A DNA stretch of 37,266 nt, from the NCBI GenBank assembly GCA_964513905.1, contig CAZENS010000007.1, positions 1-37,266 of the forward strand. The letters run 5' to 3'. Made by a program: the position numbers and the translations under genes. This stretch comes from CAMEGH01 sp964513905 (lineage in GTDB: Bacteria; Patescibacteriota; Saccharimonadia; Saccharimonadales; Saccharimonadaceae). Each line of letters begins with the position of its first letter. The first letter of the stretch is position 1. The notes beneath the pieces were generated by a model. That model worked only from the letters and a program-made list of their open reading frames with translations, was not told the DNA's origin and did no database searches. Below are positions 15,143 through 22,288 of this stretch, piece after piece.

Positions 15143-15523
15143 ATGGCTGATGTAAAAAAACTTGCTGAAGAACTAACGAAACTAACAGTTCTTGAAGTAA
15201 ACGAACTAAAAAACGTACTAAAAGATGAATATGGCATTGAGCCAGCTGCAGCTGCAGTAGCAGTTGCTGGTCCAGCTGCCGGTGGAGACGCAGGTGCTGC
15301 CGCAGAAGAAAAAAGCGAATTCACCGTACAGCTTAAAGACGCTGGCGGACAGAAAGTTGCTGTTATTAAGGCTGTGAAAGAAATCACCGGACTTGGTCTT
15401 GGTGAAGCGAAGGCTCTTGTCGACGACGCTCCAAGTGCAATCAAAGAAAAAGCTACTAAGGAAGAAGCTGAAGAAGCAAAGAAGAAGCTTGAAGAAGCTG
15501 GCGCTAGCGTAGAGCTAGTATAG
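15143..15523 (+). CDS. rplL: 50S ribosomal protein L7/L12
   Basis: 126 residues. The N-terminal dimerisation helices (1-35) lead to an Ala/Gly/Pro hinge (36-57). The C-terminal factor-binding domain includes K-V-A-V-I-K-A-V-K-E-I-T-G-L-G-L-G-E-A-K and V-E-L-V at the end. Multiple L7/L12 dimers recruit translational GTPases. TAAGGAG precedes the ATG and a strong terminator follows the stop. Confidence 0.97.
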   Translation: MADVKKLAEELTKLTVLEVNELKNVLKDEYGIEPAAAAVAVAGPAAGGDAGAAAEEKSEFTVQLKDAGGQKVAVIKAVKEITGLGLGEAKALVDDAPSAIKEKATKEEAEEAKKKLEEAGASVELV

Positions 15524-15551
15524 TAATATTTGGGATTATTGTTACTGAAAT

Positions 15552-15584
15552 AATACCGCCATATCACGTGGCGGTATTTATTTT
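15552..15584 (+). terminator. Terminator of rplJ-rplL
   Basis: AATACCGCC (15552-15560) and GGCGGTATT (15570-15578), a perfect 9-bp stem with a 9-nt loop, followed by TATTTT. Confidence 0.88.
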
Positions 15585-15586
15585 CA

Positions 15587-15652
15587 ACTGTAAAATTTGC
15601 AACAATTTTAGAGCCACCAATGTTTTTGCTGTGGAAAGGTGCTTCTTACAGT
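15587..15652. repeat. Spaced inverted repeat with nested pairing
   Basis: ACTGTAA (15587-15593) and TTACAGT (15646-15652) are perfect 7-bp complements. Inside, GCCACC near 15613 can pair with GGTGC near 15638. It lies between the rplL terminator and the promoter of the protease gene; no gene is seen here. It may be a small structured RNA, an operator pair, or chance. Confidence 0.3.
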
Positions 15653-15679
15653 AGACCATACCAAAAGACTCCTTGAGTA

Positions 15680-15708
15680 TTGACTTTATTACTATTTTAT
15701 AGTATTAT
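15680..15708 (+). promoter_or_regulatory. Promoter of the archaemetzincin-like gene (leaderless)
   Basis: TTGACT (15680-15685), 17-bp spacer, TATTAT (15703-15708), then six nt to the ATG. With both hexamers present this is the clearest leaderless promoter in the window. Confidence 0.75.
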
Positions 15709-15714
15709 ATAGAT

Positions 15715-16335
15715 ATGTCAAGATTAGTAAAAGCACCCGCTACTATCCATGTCGAAAAGCATACACTAACGCCACAGCACATTGAATTTGCTGAGATAGG
15801 TATAAATAACGTCTATCATAGAATGGGCTTACAGGCCGTTGTTAACACGATTGAATACCCCTACAGATCTTACCCAGAGTATAGAAACAGTGGACAGGTC
15901 AGTACTGCTATACTTGCTGGTCATGAATGCTGGCAGGGTGGAGGTTTGAATGTATGGGCAACGGGGCGCGATCTCACTTCTTATGACGGATCGGTCAATT
16001 ATGCATTTGGAGTGGCAGGTCACGATGGTCACGTAGTCGTATCATCACACAGGCTCGACCTTGAAGACCCACATAATCCTACCGAGTTCTTAACGGTAGT
16101 TACTCACGAATCTGGTCACGCCATGGGGCTCGTCGACCCAAGAAAACCAAATCACGATAGCAGATACGGATTCGGAGGACACTGCAACCAATCCTGCACA
16201 ATGGAGGCAGCTAATAACAGAAATCACATTATAGAATCGCGTAATCGTCTACTGAACAATATAGGATCTGCTGGATTTTGTGGCTACTGCCTTTATGATT
16301 TGGCAAAACGTGGGCACGACATACGGAACAGCTAG
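15715..16335 (+). CDS. Archaemetzincin-like zinc metalloprotease
   Basis: 206 residues. The zinc helix is H131-E-S-G-H135-A-M-G138-L-V-D141. Fifteen residues later comes H156-C157-N-Q-S-C161-T-M163, and a C189-G-Y-C192 pair lies near the end. Archaemetzincins combine H-E-x-x-H-x-x-G-x-x-H-C, C-x-M and C-x-x-C, the cysteines binding a second zinc. Here Asp141 is at the usual third-ligand position (as in snapalysin) and the H-C...C-x-M block is displaced by an insertion, so this is a divergent member or a new metzincin subtype. No signal peptide or membrane helix is seen, so it should be cytoplasmic. It is translated leaderless from its own promoter and stands alone. Confidence 0.75.
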   Translation: MSRLVKAPATIHVEKHTLTPQHIEFAEIGINNVYHRMGLQAVVNTIEYPYRSYPEYRNSGQVSTAILAGHECWQGGGLNVWATGRDLTSYDGSVNYAFGVAGHDGHVVVSSHRLDLEDPHNPTEFLTVVTHESGHAMGLVDPRKPNHDSRYGFGGHCNQSCTMEAANNRNHIIESRNRLLNNIGSAGFCGYCLYDLAKRGHDIRNS

Positions 16336-16363
16336 CGAGCGCACAGAGCACTCGCAAGACCTC

Positions 16364-16392
16364 TTGACCTAAGCATTAAACTGCTGTATATA
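16364..16392 (+). promoter_or_regulatory. Promoter of the gene at 16441
   Basis: TTGACC (16364-16369), 17-bp spacer, TATATA (16387-16392). It gives a leader of about 40 nt with AAGGAA upstream of the ATG. Confidence 0.65.
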
Positions 16393-16440
16393 TAGATATG
16401 ATATTGTAATAAAAAACACAGACAAGGAACTGCGAGAATT

Positions 16441-16956
16441 ATGTCTGAATTACCAGAGAAACAAGTCAAGCGCTTGAAATCATTGATTCAAGATGCTGAA
16501 ACAAACCTGGCTGCCGCTAAGGAGCTTTTGATTAGCATCCTTGGCGAAGACGGTCAAATTGTAACACCAAAGAATAGCCAAGAAGATGTAGCCGGAAAGG
16601 TGATAGAGGGCGTATTCGACGGCCAAGTGATGATTGGCCCTGACGGAAAAAGCTACCCTGTACCAGCAAATTATGCCAGCAAGTCAAAGCTTGTAGAAGG
16701 CGACATGCTAAAACTAACCATCACAGATGGTGGCGGCTTTATCTACAAACAAATTGGCCCAACAGAACGTCGACAAATTATCGGAACACTTGTACAGCAT
16801 GACGGCGCATACTATGTAGAAGCAGGCGGTAAAGAATATAGAATTCTTCTAGCTAGCGTTACATATTTCCGTATTAATATCGGAGACCAAGTTACAATTA
16901 TTATCCCAGAAGACAACCCAGACGCAACATGGGCTGCGGTTGAAGCTGCGTTGTAG
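16441..16956 (+). CDS. Conserved-looking coiled-coil plus beta-rich protein, unknown function
   Basis: 171 residues not assignable to a named family. Residues 1-35 are a charged amphipathic helix (K-Q-V-K-R-L-K-S-L-I-Q-D-A-E) likely to form a coiled coil. Residues 50-171 are short strands and Gly turns in what look like two beta modules: one around V-I-E-G-V-F-D-G-Q-V-M-I-G-P-D-G-K, the other after E-R-R-Q-I-I-G-T-L-V. No catalytic motif, signal peptide or membrane helix. It has its own promoter and a strong terminator next to the ribosomal stalk operon, so it is probably well expressed. A nucleic-acid or ribosome-associated role would fit the layout but is only inference. Confidence 0.75.
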   Translation: MSELPEKQVKRLKSLIQDAETNLAAAKELLISILGEDGQIVTPKNSQEDVAGKVIEGVFDGQVMIGPDGKSYPVPANYASKSKLVEGDMLKLTITDGGGFIYKQIGPTERRQIIGTLVQHDGAYYVEAGGKEYRILLASVTYFRINIGDQVTIIIPEDNPDATWAAVEAAL

Positions 16957-16975
16957 CCCTCTCTAGTTTATATAC

Positions 16976-17006
16976 AAACCACCCCTTCGCGGGTGGTTTT
17001 ATTTTG
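16976..17006 (+). terminator. Terminator after the gene at 16441
   Basis: AAACCACCC (16976-16984) and GGGTGGTTT (16991-16999), a perfect 9-bp stem with a 6-nt loop containing TTCG, then TTTTATTTT. Confidence 0.88.
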
Positions 17007-17030
17007 CAGCAAAAGAGATGGGATTGATGA

Positions 17031-17036
17031 TATAAT
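17031..17036 (+). promoter_or_regulatory. -10 box of dnaX
   Basis: TATAAT about 24 nt before the dnaX ATG, with GAGGG (17049-17053) as ribosome-binding site. It probably drives dnaX-dnaB together. Confidence 0.5.
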
Positions 17037-17059
17037 AAGAGGAGTAATGAGGGACTATA

Positions 17060-18475
17060 ATGAGCGTAGCGCTGTATAGAAAATATCGCAGCAAAACACT
17101 AGACGAAATCATCGGGCAAGAACATATCACCGATATTTTACGTCGCGCCCTGGCATCGCAATCCATTGCACACGCTTATCTACTGACTGGCCCCCGAGGT
17201 ACAGGCAAAACCTCGGTTGCACGAATTCTTGCACACGAAATCAACAACCTTCCATATACCGACGAAGACGATCACCTCGACATTATTGAAATTGATGCCG
17301 CCAGTAATAATGGCGTTGATGATGTTCGCGACCTGCGCGACAAGGCACTTATTGCTCCAGTTGCTGCTGCTAAGAAAATATATATTATCGACGAAGTTCA
17401 TATGCTTTCAAAGCAGGCGTTCAATGCGCTGCTAAAAATGCTCGAGGAACCGCCCGAGCATATCGTTTTCATTCTTGCTACAACCGACGTAGATAAAGTT
17501 CCCGTAACGATTAAGAGCAGGACTCAACGATTTCATTTTCATCTTGTAGACACAGAAAAAGTATCCGAGCATCTGGCACACATTGCAAAAAAGGAAAAGA
17601 TTTCTATCGACATAGACGCCCTCGAAATTATCGCAGAGCAAGGTGGTGGGAGTTTTAGAGACAGCATTAGCCTGCTAGATCAAATACGCCACACTTCAAA
17701 TCAAAAAATAACTCGCGAGATGGTAGAGAATGGACTTGGGCTTGCACAGCGTGAACACATAGAAAACCTTACCAATGCAGTTAAGGGCCGGAATCCGAAT
17801 GAGATAATAGACTCAATTCAATCAATCGAACAAACGGGCGTAAGCGCCGGAACCCTTGCTGGCCAGCTGCGAACACATTTCTATCGTCAAATTAGCACAA
17901 ATCCGAGCCTAGTACATTTTCTTGAAGGGCTGGGAAATGTTTCTAAATCTTCACATCCGGACATAACGCTGCTTGTTACTCTGCTAAGTCGCGCCCACAT
18001 TGCATCCGATACTAGCGCTCCCGAAAATTCATCAAAAAAGATTACCAAGAAGAGTACAACAGTTTCGTCAACCGTTACCCCTAAACCCCAGGCGATAACT
18101 GCTCCTATCGCACCAAAACCAAAAATAGCCCCAGCAAAAAAGCCCGCCCCAAAAAAGCCTATCTCTGACTTCGATTGGGATAAGGTCCTTTCATTTATTG
18201 CAGAAAAAAAGTCAGGTAACATCGGGCTTTACTCGCTATTACAAAAGTGCACCCCCCAAATTAAAGACGATGCACTGACGCTATATGCCGTGAACAGCTT
18301 TAATAAAAAGCGCCTTGAAAGTTCAAAAAATCTATCGGTTTTATATAATGCAATTGCCGAAACTCACGGTGGCGATATTGAACTTGAGGTTGTGGCATCA
18401 AGCGCACCGCCAAAAGATGAACAAGTCGCAAAAATTGCTGCTATGATGGGTGGAGGAGAAGAAATAGATGTCTGA
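17060..18475 (+). CDS. dnaX: DNA polymerase III subunit gamma/tau, zinc module absent
   Basis: 471 residues. The AAA+ clamp-loader core has Walker A G-P-R-G-T-G-K-T (44-51), I-E-I-D-A-A-S-N-N-G-V (77-86) and D-E-V-H (111-114). Sensor and lid helices follow, then a Lys/Pro/Ala-rich linker (about 330-375) and a C-terminal domain. DnaX loads the sliding clamp. Two departures from the family stand out: the four-Cys zinc finger normally between Walker A and the I-E-I-D block is gone (replaced by acidic N-L-P-Y-T-D-E-D-D), and the S-R-C motif reads S-R-T. The remaining ATPase residues are intact, so it is likely functional. It overlaps dnaB by eight bases. Confidence 0.95.
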   Translation: MSVALYRKYRSKTLDEIIGQEHITDILRRALASQSIAHAYLLTGPRGTGKTSVARILAHEINNLPYTDEDDHLDIIEIDAASNNGVDDVRDLRDKALIAPVAAAKKIYIIDEVHMLSKQAFNALLKMLEEPPEHIVFILATTDVDKVPVTIKSRTQRFHFHLVDTEKVSEHLAHIAKKEKISIDIDALEIIAEQGGGSFRDSISLLDQIRHTSNQKITREMVENGLGLAQREHIENLTNAVKGRNPNEIIDSIQSIEQTGVSAGTLAGQLRTHFYRQISTNPSLVHFLEGLGNVSKSSHPDITLLVTLLSRAHIASDTSAPENSSKKITKKSTTVSSTVTPKPQAITAPIAPKPKIAPAKKPAPKKPISDFDWDKVLSFIAEKKSGNIGLYSLLQKCTPQIKDDALTLYAVNSFNKKRLESSKNLSVLYNAIAETHGGDIELEVVASSAPPKDEQVAKIAAMMGGGEEIDV

Positions 18476-19817
18476 GAAGAGTAGTGTTGCGGCAAAAGTT
18501 CCGCCCCAAAATATCGATGCCGAAAAGAGCCTACTTGGTGCAATTTTAATTGACGAAGGTGTGCTTGCAGATGTTTCAGAAGTTGTAAAACCTAAAGATT
18601 TTTACGATAAAAATCATGAACTTATTTTTGACGGTATTATGCGACTATACGAAAAGCATAAGCCTGTTGATATGTTGACATTAACAGATGAACTCAAACG
18701 TAAAGACCACCTTTCGCTAGTGGGCGGGTCGGCGTACCTATCTGAACTAACAAACTATGTCCCGACCGCAGCACACGCTGAAGCCTACGCTGAACTCGTA
18801 GCGCAAAAGGCTGTTCGCCGTCGCCTCATTAAAGCGAGTGGGGAAATTAGTGAGATGGGGTACGATGAAAATACCGACGTCCAAGAACTACTATCGAAGG
18901 CAGAGTCTGAATTATTTAGCGTGTCAGATCAATCACTCAAGCAAGATCTAATTAGCATCGAAAGTGTTTTGACCGACAGCTTTGATAGAATGGAAGAGCT
19001 TCATCAAAATAAGGGGGCGCTTCGTGGCATTCGCACTGGCTACCGAGACTTAGATAATATGACAGCGGGTTTACAACGTAGCGACTTAATTATTCTAGCG
19101 GCACGTCCGGCAATGGGTAAAACGACTCTTGTTACCAACCTTGCGTATAATGTCGCTACCATTGAGCAAAAAGCCGTGCTGTTCTTCTCGCTCGAGATGA
19201 GTAAAGAGCAACTGGTTGATCGTATGTTGGCCGATGCCGCCGGTGTTGATAGCTGGAATATCCGCACAGGCAACCTCAGCGATGACGACTTTAGCAAAAT
19301 CACAGATGCAATGGGTGAAATGGCCGAAGCACCGATATTTATTGACGATAAACCTGGGTTGAGCGTGCTAGAGATGCGCACAAAAGCCCGACGTGTTGCA
19401 CACGAACAGGAGTTAGGCCTTATTATTGTCGACTATCTTCAGCTCATGCAGGGAAGCGGCCGTAGTGATGGAAACCGTGTTCAGGAAGTGAGTGAGATAT
19501 CACGAGGACTAAAGCTTGTAGCGCGTGAGTTAAACGTACCGCTTATCGCCTTGAGTCAGCTATCTCGTACAGTTGAATCACGAACACCACCAATTCCACA
19601 GCTTTCTGACCTTCGAGAATCTGGAAGTATCGAGCAGGACGCAGATATTGTAAGCTTTATCTATCGCCCTGGCTACTACGAGCCCGACAACCCAGACGTG
19701 GCAAATATTACCGATCTTATCATTGCAAAACACCGAAACGGGCCTGTTGGCAAAGTTGGACTATACTTCCATCCAGAAAGGCTACGATTTATGTCTCTGG
19801 ATAATCGACACAAATAA
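18468..19817 (+). CDS. dnaB: Replicative DNA helicase DnaB
   Basis: 449 residues, normal length. The N-terminal DnaB domain (about 10-115: P-P-Q-N-I-D-A-E-K-S-L-L-G-A-I-L) is followed by a linker and a RecA-like motor with Walker A A-R-P-A-M-G-K-T-T, F-F-S-L-E-M-S, V-D-Y-L-Q-L-M and D-L-R-E-S-G-S-I-E-Q-D-A-D. It forms the hexameric ring that unwinds the fork. The start lies inside the end of dnaX (ATGTCTGA overlap), so the clamp loader and helicase are translationally coupled; the two proteins also touch each other at the replisome. Confidence 0.97.
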   Translation: MSEKSSVAAKVPPQNIDAEKSLLGAILIDEGVLADVSEVVKPKDFYDKNHELIFDGIMRLYEKHKPVDMLTLTDELKRKDHLSLVGGSAYLSELTNYVPTAAHAEAYAELVAQKAVRRRLIKASGEISEMGYDENTDVQELLSKAESELFSVSDQSLKQDLISIESVLTDSFDRMEELHQNKGALRGIRTGYRDLDNMTAGLQRSDLIILAARPAMGKTTLVTNLAYNVATIEQKAVLFFSLEMSKEQLVDRMLADAAGVDSWNIRTGNLSDDDFSKITDAMGEMAEAPIFIDDKPGLSVLEMRTKARRVAHEQELGLIIVDYLQLMQGSGRSDGNRVQEVSEISRGLKLVARELNVPLIALSQLSRTVESRTPPIPQLSDLRESGSIEQDADIVSFIYRPGYYEPDNPDVANITDLIIAKHRNGPVGKVGLYFHPERLRFMSLDNRHK

Positions 19818-19836
19818 CGATATAATAGTTTACGTT

Positions 19837-21324
19837 ATGTCAAAAAAACTGTCCGTAAAAAAGATAACATTTTACCGGTGGCGTTTTCTATTAGGATACG
19901 GATTGCTCTTATTTTCGCTTATAGCGATGCTTACTCTAGCTGCAATATATGCCCCAGGGGGAATTAGTGCGAGCGAAAAAACAAGTACACTTATTAGCGC
20001 CTCGCTTCGTCCAGACCAACCAAGCTCACTTCTTATAACAGACCTGCCGTATCACGCACTGCAAAAAATATCTATCACGCTTTTTGGTGTGAATAGTATC
20101 AGCATTAAGCTACCTTCGCTACTAATTGCAACCGCCGCAGGTGTTGGCCTGATATTTATTCTACGGCGCTGGCTAAAGCCGAGTGTCAGTGTTATCGCAG
20201 GTGGAATCGCAGCAGTTTCTACACCGTTTATATTCTTAGCGCAACAAGGTACACCCGAAATTATGACGATTTTTTGGCCAATCTGCATCCTCCTTCTTGC
20301 TACACTAAGTGTCCGACAGGGAAAGGTAAAATACCTAACTATGCCACTTTTAGGTATAGCCACTGGACTAAGCTTATATACACCACTGAGCATCTTCCTT
20401 ATCATAGCCCTGCTGATCGGTAGCATGCTGCATCCTCATGTGCGCCATCTAGTGAAAAAACGCATTCCAAGGCAACTAGTCGTAGTGTCTACAATTCTGG
20501 CGATAGCAACAGTTATTCCACTTATATATATGATATACAAAACGCCAATACTCGCGATTGCACTCATGATATCAACGGGGTCGCTATCGTTTGATTTTAT
20601 AGAAAACATTAAGTTAATTGCACTACAGCTATTTGACATCACCGGTCAAAGCACCCAGGTTACTGGCCAGCTTACGCCGTTCTTTACACTGCCTTCACTT
20701 ATGCTCACGCTACTTGGGGCCTATCGACTATTAAAGTATCGCCACGGAGCGCAAAACTATCTGCTCACCACCTGGATGACGCTACTTCTTCCGGTTGTTT
20801 TAATTAACCCTCGACACCCAGAATTGCTTTTTGTTCCGTTTATTATGTTTATCGGCATCGGTATAGATTACCTGCTAGGGTATTGGTATAAACTATTCCC
20901 ACTTAACCCTTACGCTCGAGTTTTTGGACTTATTCCACTCGTTGTTCTTATTGGGGGAATCATGCTATCAGATTCGTCTCGCTACTTTTATACATACCAT
21001 TACAATGCACCGTTAGCACTCCAATCAAGCCATGACTTAGCACTCATAAAAGATGCTATCTCACAAGCAAAAAAGCAGTCGCGCACACCCGCTATTGTAG
21101 TGTCTCCAACGGATCACGCATTTTATCAGCTATACAGCGACGTAAAAGATCTTAACTTAGACATATCCCAAGATCCTAAAACGCCGACAAACAAAAATAC
21201 TATTATCGCTACTCGCGATAGCAAGCAAGTCACATCGGAGTACATCCCGACGCAAATTATCGCAGACCGAACTGCTGGCGAGCACTCAGACAGACTGTAT
21301 ATATACAAAAATACAGACAAATAA
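19837..21324 (+). CDS. GT-C fold membrane glycosyltransferase (PMT/ArnT-like)
   Basis: 495 residues from ATG 19837. About eleven hydrophobic helices. After the first there is a periplasmic loop with A-S-E-K-T-S-T, then L-P-Y-H-A-L-Q-K-I-S-I-T-L-F-G-V-N and I-K-L-P-S-L-L. That run is typical of the GT39/ArnT group, which transfers sugars from polyprenyl phosphate to protein or lipid outside the membrane. The C-terminus is a soluble ~90-residue domain. The frame opens further upstream inside dnaB, but TATAAT at 19821-19826, ten nt before 19837 and with no Shine-Dalgarno, supports this start. It sits between dnaB and ybaB, where many bacteria have nothing. Confidence 0.8.
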   Translation: MSKKLSVKKITFYRWRFLLGYGLLLFSLIAMLTLAAIYAPGGISASEKTSTLISASLRPDQPSSLLITDLPYHALQKISITLFGVNSISIKLPSLLIATAAGVGLIFILRRWLKPSVSVIAGGIAAVSTPFIFLAQQGTPEIMTIFWPICILLLATLSVRQGKVKYLTMPLLGIATGLSLYTPLSIFLIIALLIGSMLHPHVRHLVKKRIPRQLVVVSTILAIATVIPLIYMIYKTPILAIALMISTGSLSFDFIENIKLIALQLFDITGQSTQVTGQLTPFFTLPSLMLTLLGAYRLLKYRHGAQNYLLTTWMTLLLPVVLINPRHPELLFVPFIMFIGIGIDYLLGYWYKLFPLNPYARVFGLIPLVVLIGGIMLSDSSRYFYTYHYNAPLALQSSHDLALIKDAISQAKKQSRTPAIVVSPTDHAFYQLYSDVKDLNLDISQDPKTPTNKNTIIATRDSKQVTSEYIPTQIIADRTAGEHSDRLYIYKNTDK

Positions 21325-21362
21325 GCTATACTATAAAGATAACGACAGAGGAGGAGTTTAAA

Positions 21363-21665
21363 ATGGCGTTTGACCAAATGAAAATGCTTAATGATTTACG
21401 TAAAGCACAAAAAGAGCTAAAGAAGCAACAGATTATTGCAGCTGCAGGCGGCGAAGATGACGATCCCGCAGTTGAAGTAACAATCAACGGTGAGCTAAAA
21501 GTTGAGAACATCTCAATCAATCCCGACTACGTAGACCTTGAGGATATTGAAGAACTTGAAGGCTGGCTTGAGGCGGCAATCCGAGATGGAATGACAAAAG
21601 CACAAGAAGTAGCCGCAGAAAAAATGAAGCCCCTTATGGGCGGCATGAACCTACCTGGGATGTAA
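21363..21665 (+). CDS. YbaB/EbfC nucleoid-associated protein
   Basis: 100 residues, the family length. A helical N-terminus (M-L-N-D-L-R-K-A-Q-K-E-L-K-K-Q-Q) is followed by a strand-rich centre with V-E-V-T-I-N-G-E-L-K-V-E and a C-terminal helix ending in a Met/Gly-rich tail (M-G-G-M-N-L-P-G-M). YbaB dimers bind DNA as tweezers, and the gene is usually next to recR, as here. TATACT (21327-21332) and GAGGAGG upstream give it an independent, well-translated start. Confidence 0.93.
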   Translation: MAFDQMKMLNDLRKAQKELKKQQIIAAAGGEDDDPAVEVTINGELKVENISINPDYVDLEDIEELEGWLEAAIRDGMTKAQEVAAEKMKPLMGGMNLPGM

Positions 21666-21670
21666 AACTA

Positions 21671-22288
21671 GTGACACAGCAATTGCTGCCAAAAGCACTC
21701 ACATCGCTAATAGATGAGCTGGGCAAACTTCCTGGCGTCGGCATTCGCACAGCAGAACGTTATGCATATTATTTACTTCGAGCTCGCTCTGAATCGAATA
21801 GTTCACTTGCAAGCGCCATCGAAAGTCTTCAAACTGGTGTTAAATCGTGTCCGGTTACATTTGCCCTAATTGGTGCCGACGAAGAGGTTTCGTCGCTTTA
21901 TAGCGATCCTTCACGCAATAAAAGGCTAATAGCCGTCGTAGAAGAACCTCTTGATATAATTGCGCTCGAGCGCACAGGGCAATACCATGGCACCTATCAT
22001 GTGCTCGGTGGCGCAATTTCGCCAATTGACGGAATAGGGCCAGAGCAGCTACACATTACCGAGTTGACAAAAAGAATTGAAAAAGACAAAGCAGAGGAGA
22101 TAATTATCGCCACCAATGCAAGCGTTGAAGGGGAGTCAACAGCACTTTTCCTCCAGAGACACATCGCACAATCTGGAATCAATGTCAAAATGAGTAGACT
22201 CGCTCGAGGTCTACCCGTTGGCGTCGACCTTGAATATGCAGATCAAATAACACTAAGTCACGCACTCGAAGGACGTAAGATTTTATAA
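21671..22288 (+). CDS. recR: Recombination mediator RecR, degenerate zinc finger
   Basis: 205 residues, GTG start. The N-terminal helix-hairpin-helix reads L-G-K-L-P-G-V-G-I-R-T-A-E-R. The Toprim domain has V-V-E-E-P-L-D-I-I-A-L-E and Y-H-V-L-G-G-A-I-S-P-I-D-G-I-G-P, and the C-terminus ends L-A-R-G-L-P-V-G-V-D-L-E-Y. RecR forms a clamp with RecO for RecA loading. The zinc finger normally has four Cys; here only Cys60 in S-C-P-V-T remains and the rest of the finger is acidic and aliphatic. It starts five nt after ybaB and its TAA overlaps the next ATG. Confidence 0.94.
   Translation: MTQQLLPKALTSLIDELGKLPGVGIRTAERYAYYLLRARSESNSSLASAIESLQTGVKSCPVTFALIGADEEVSSLYSDPSRNKRLIAVVEEPLDIIALERTGQYHGTYHVLGGAISPIDGIGPEQLHITELTKRIEKDKAEEIIIATNASVEGESTALFLQRHIAQSGINVKMSRLARGLPVGVDLEYADQITLSHALEGRKIL

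Noticed and set aside
15112..15567. Long minus-strand open frame over rplL.
   Set aside because: Shadow of the Ala/Glu/Lys-rich rplL codons; composition is Ser/Ala/Phe-biased with no family likeness.
17056..17061. Second TATAAT overlapping the dnaX start codon.
   Set aside because: It would start transcription inside dnaX; the TATAAT at 17031-17036 with GAGGG downstream fits better.
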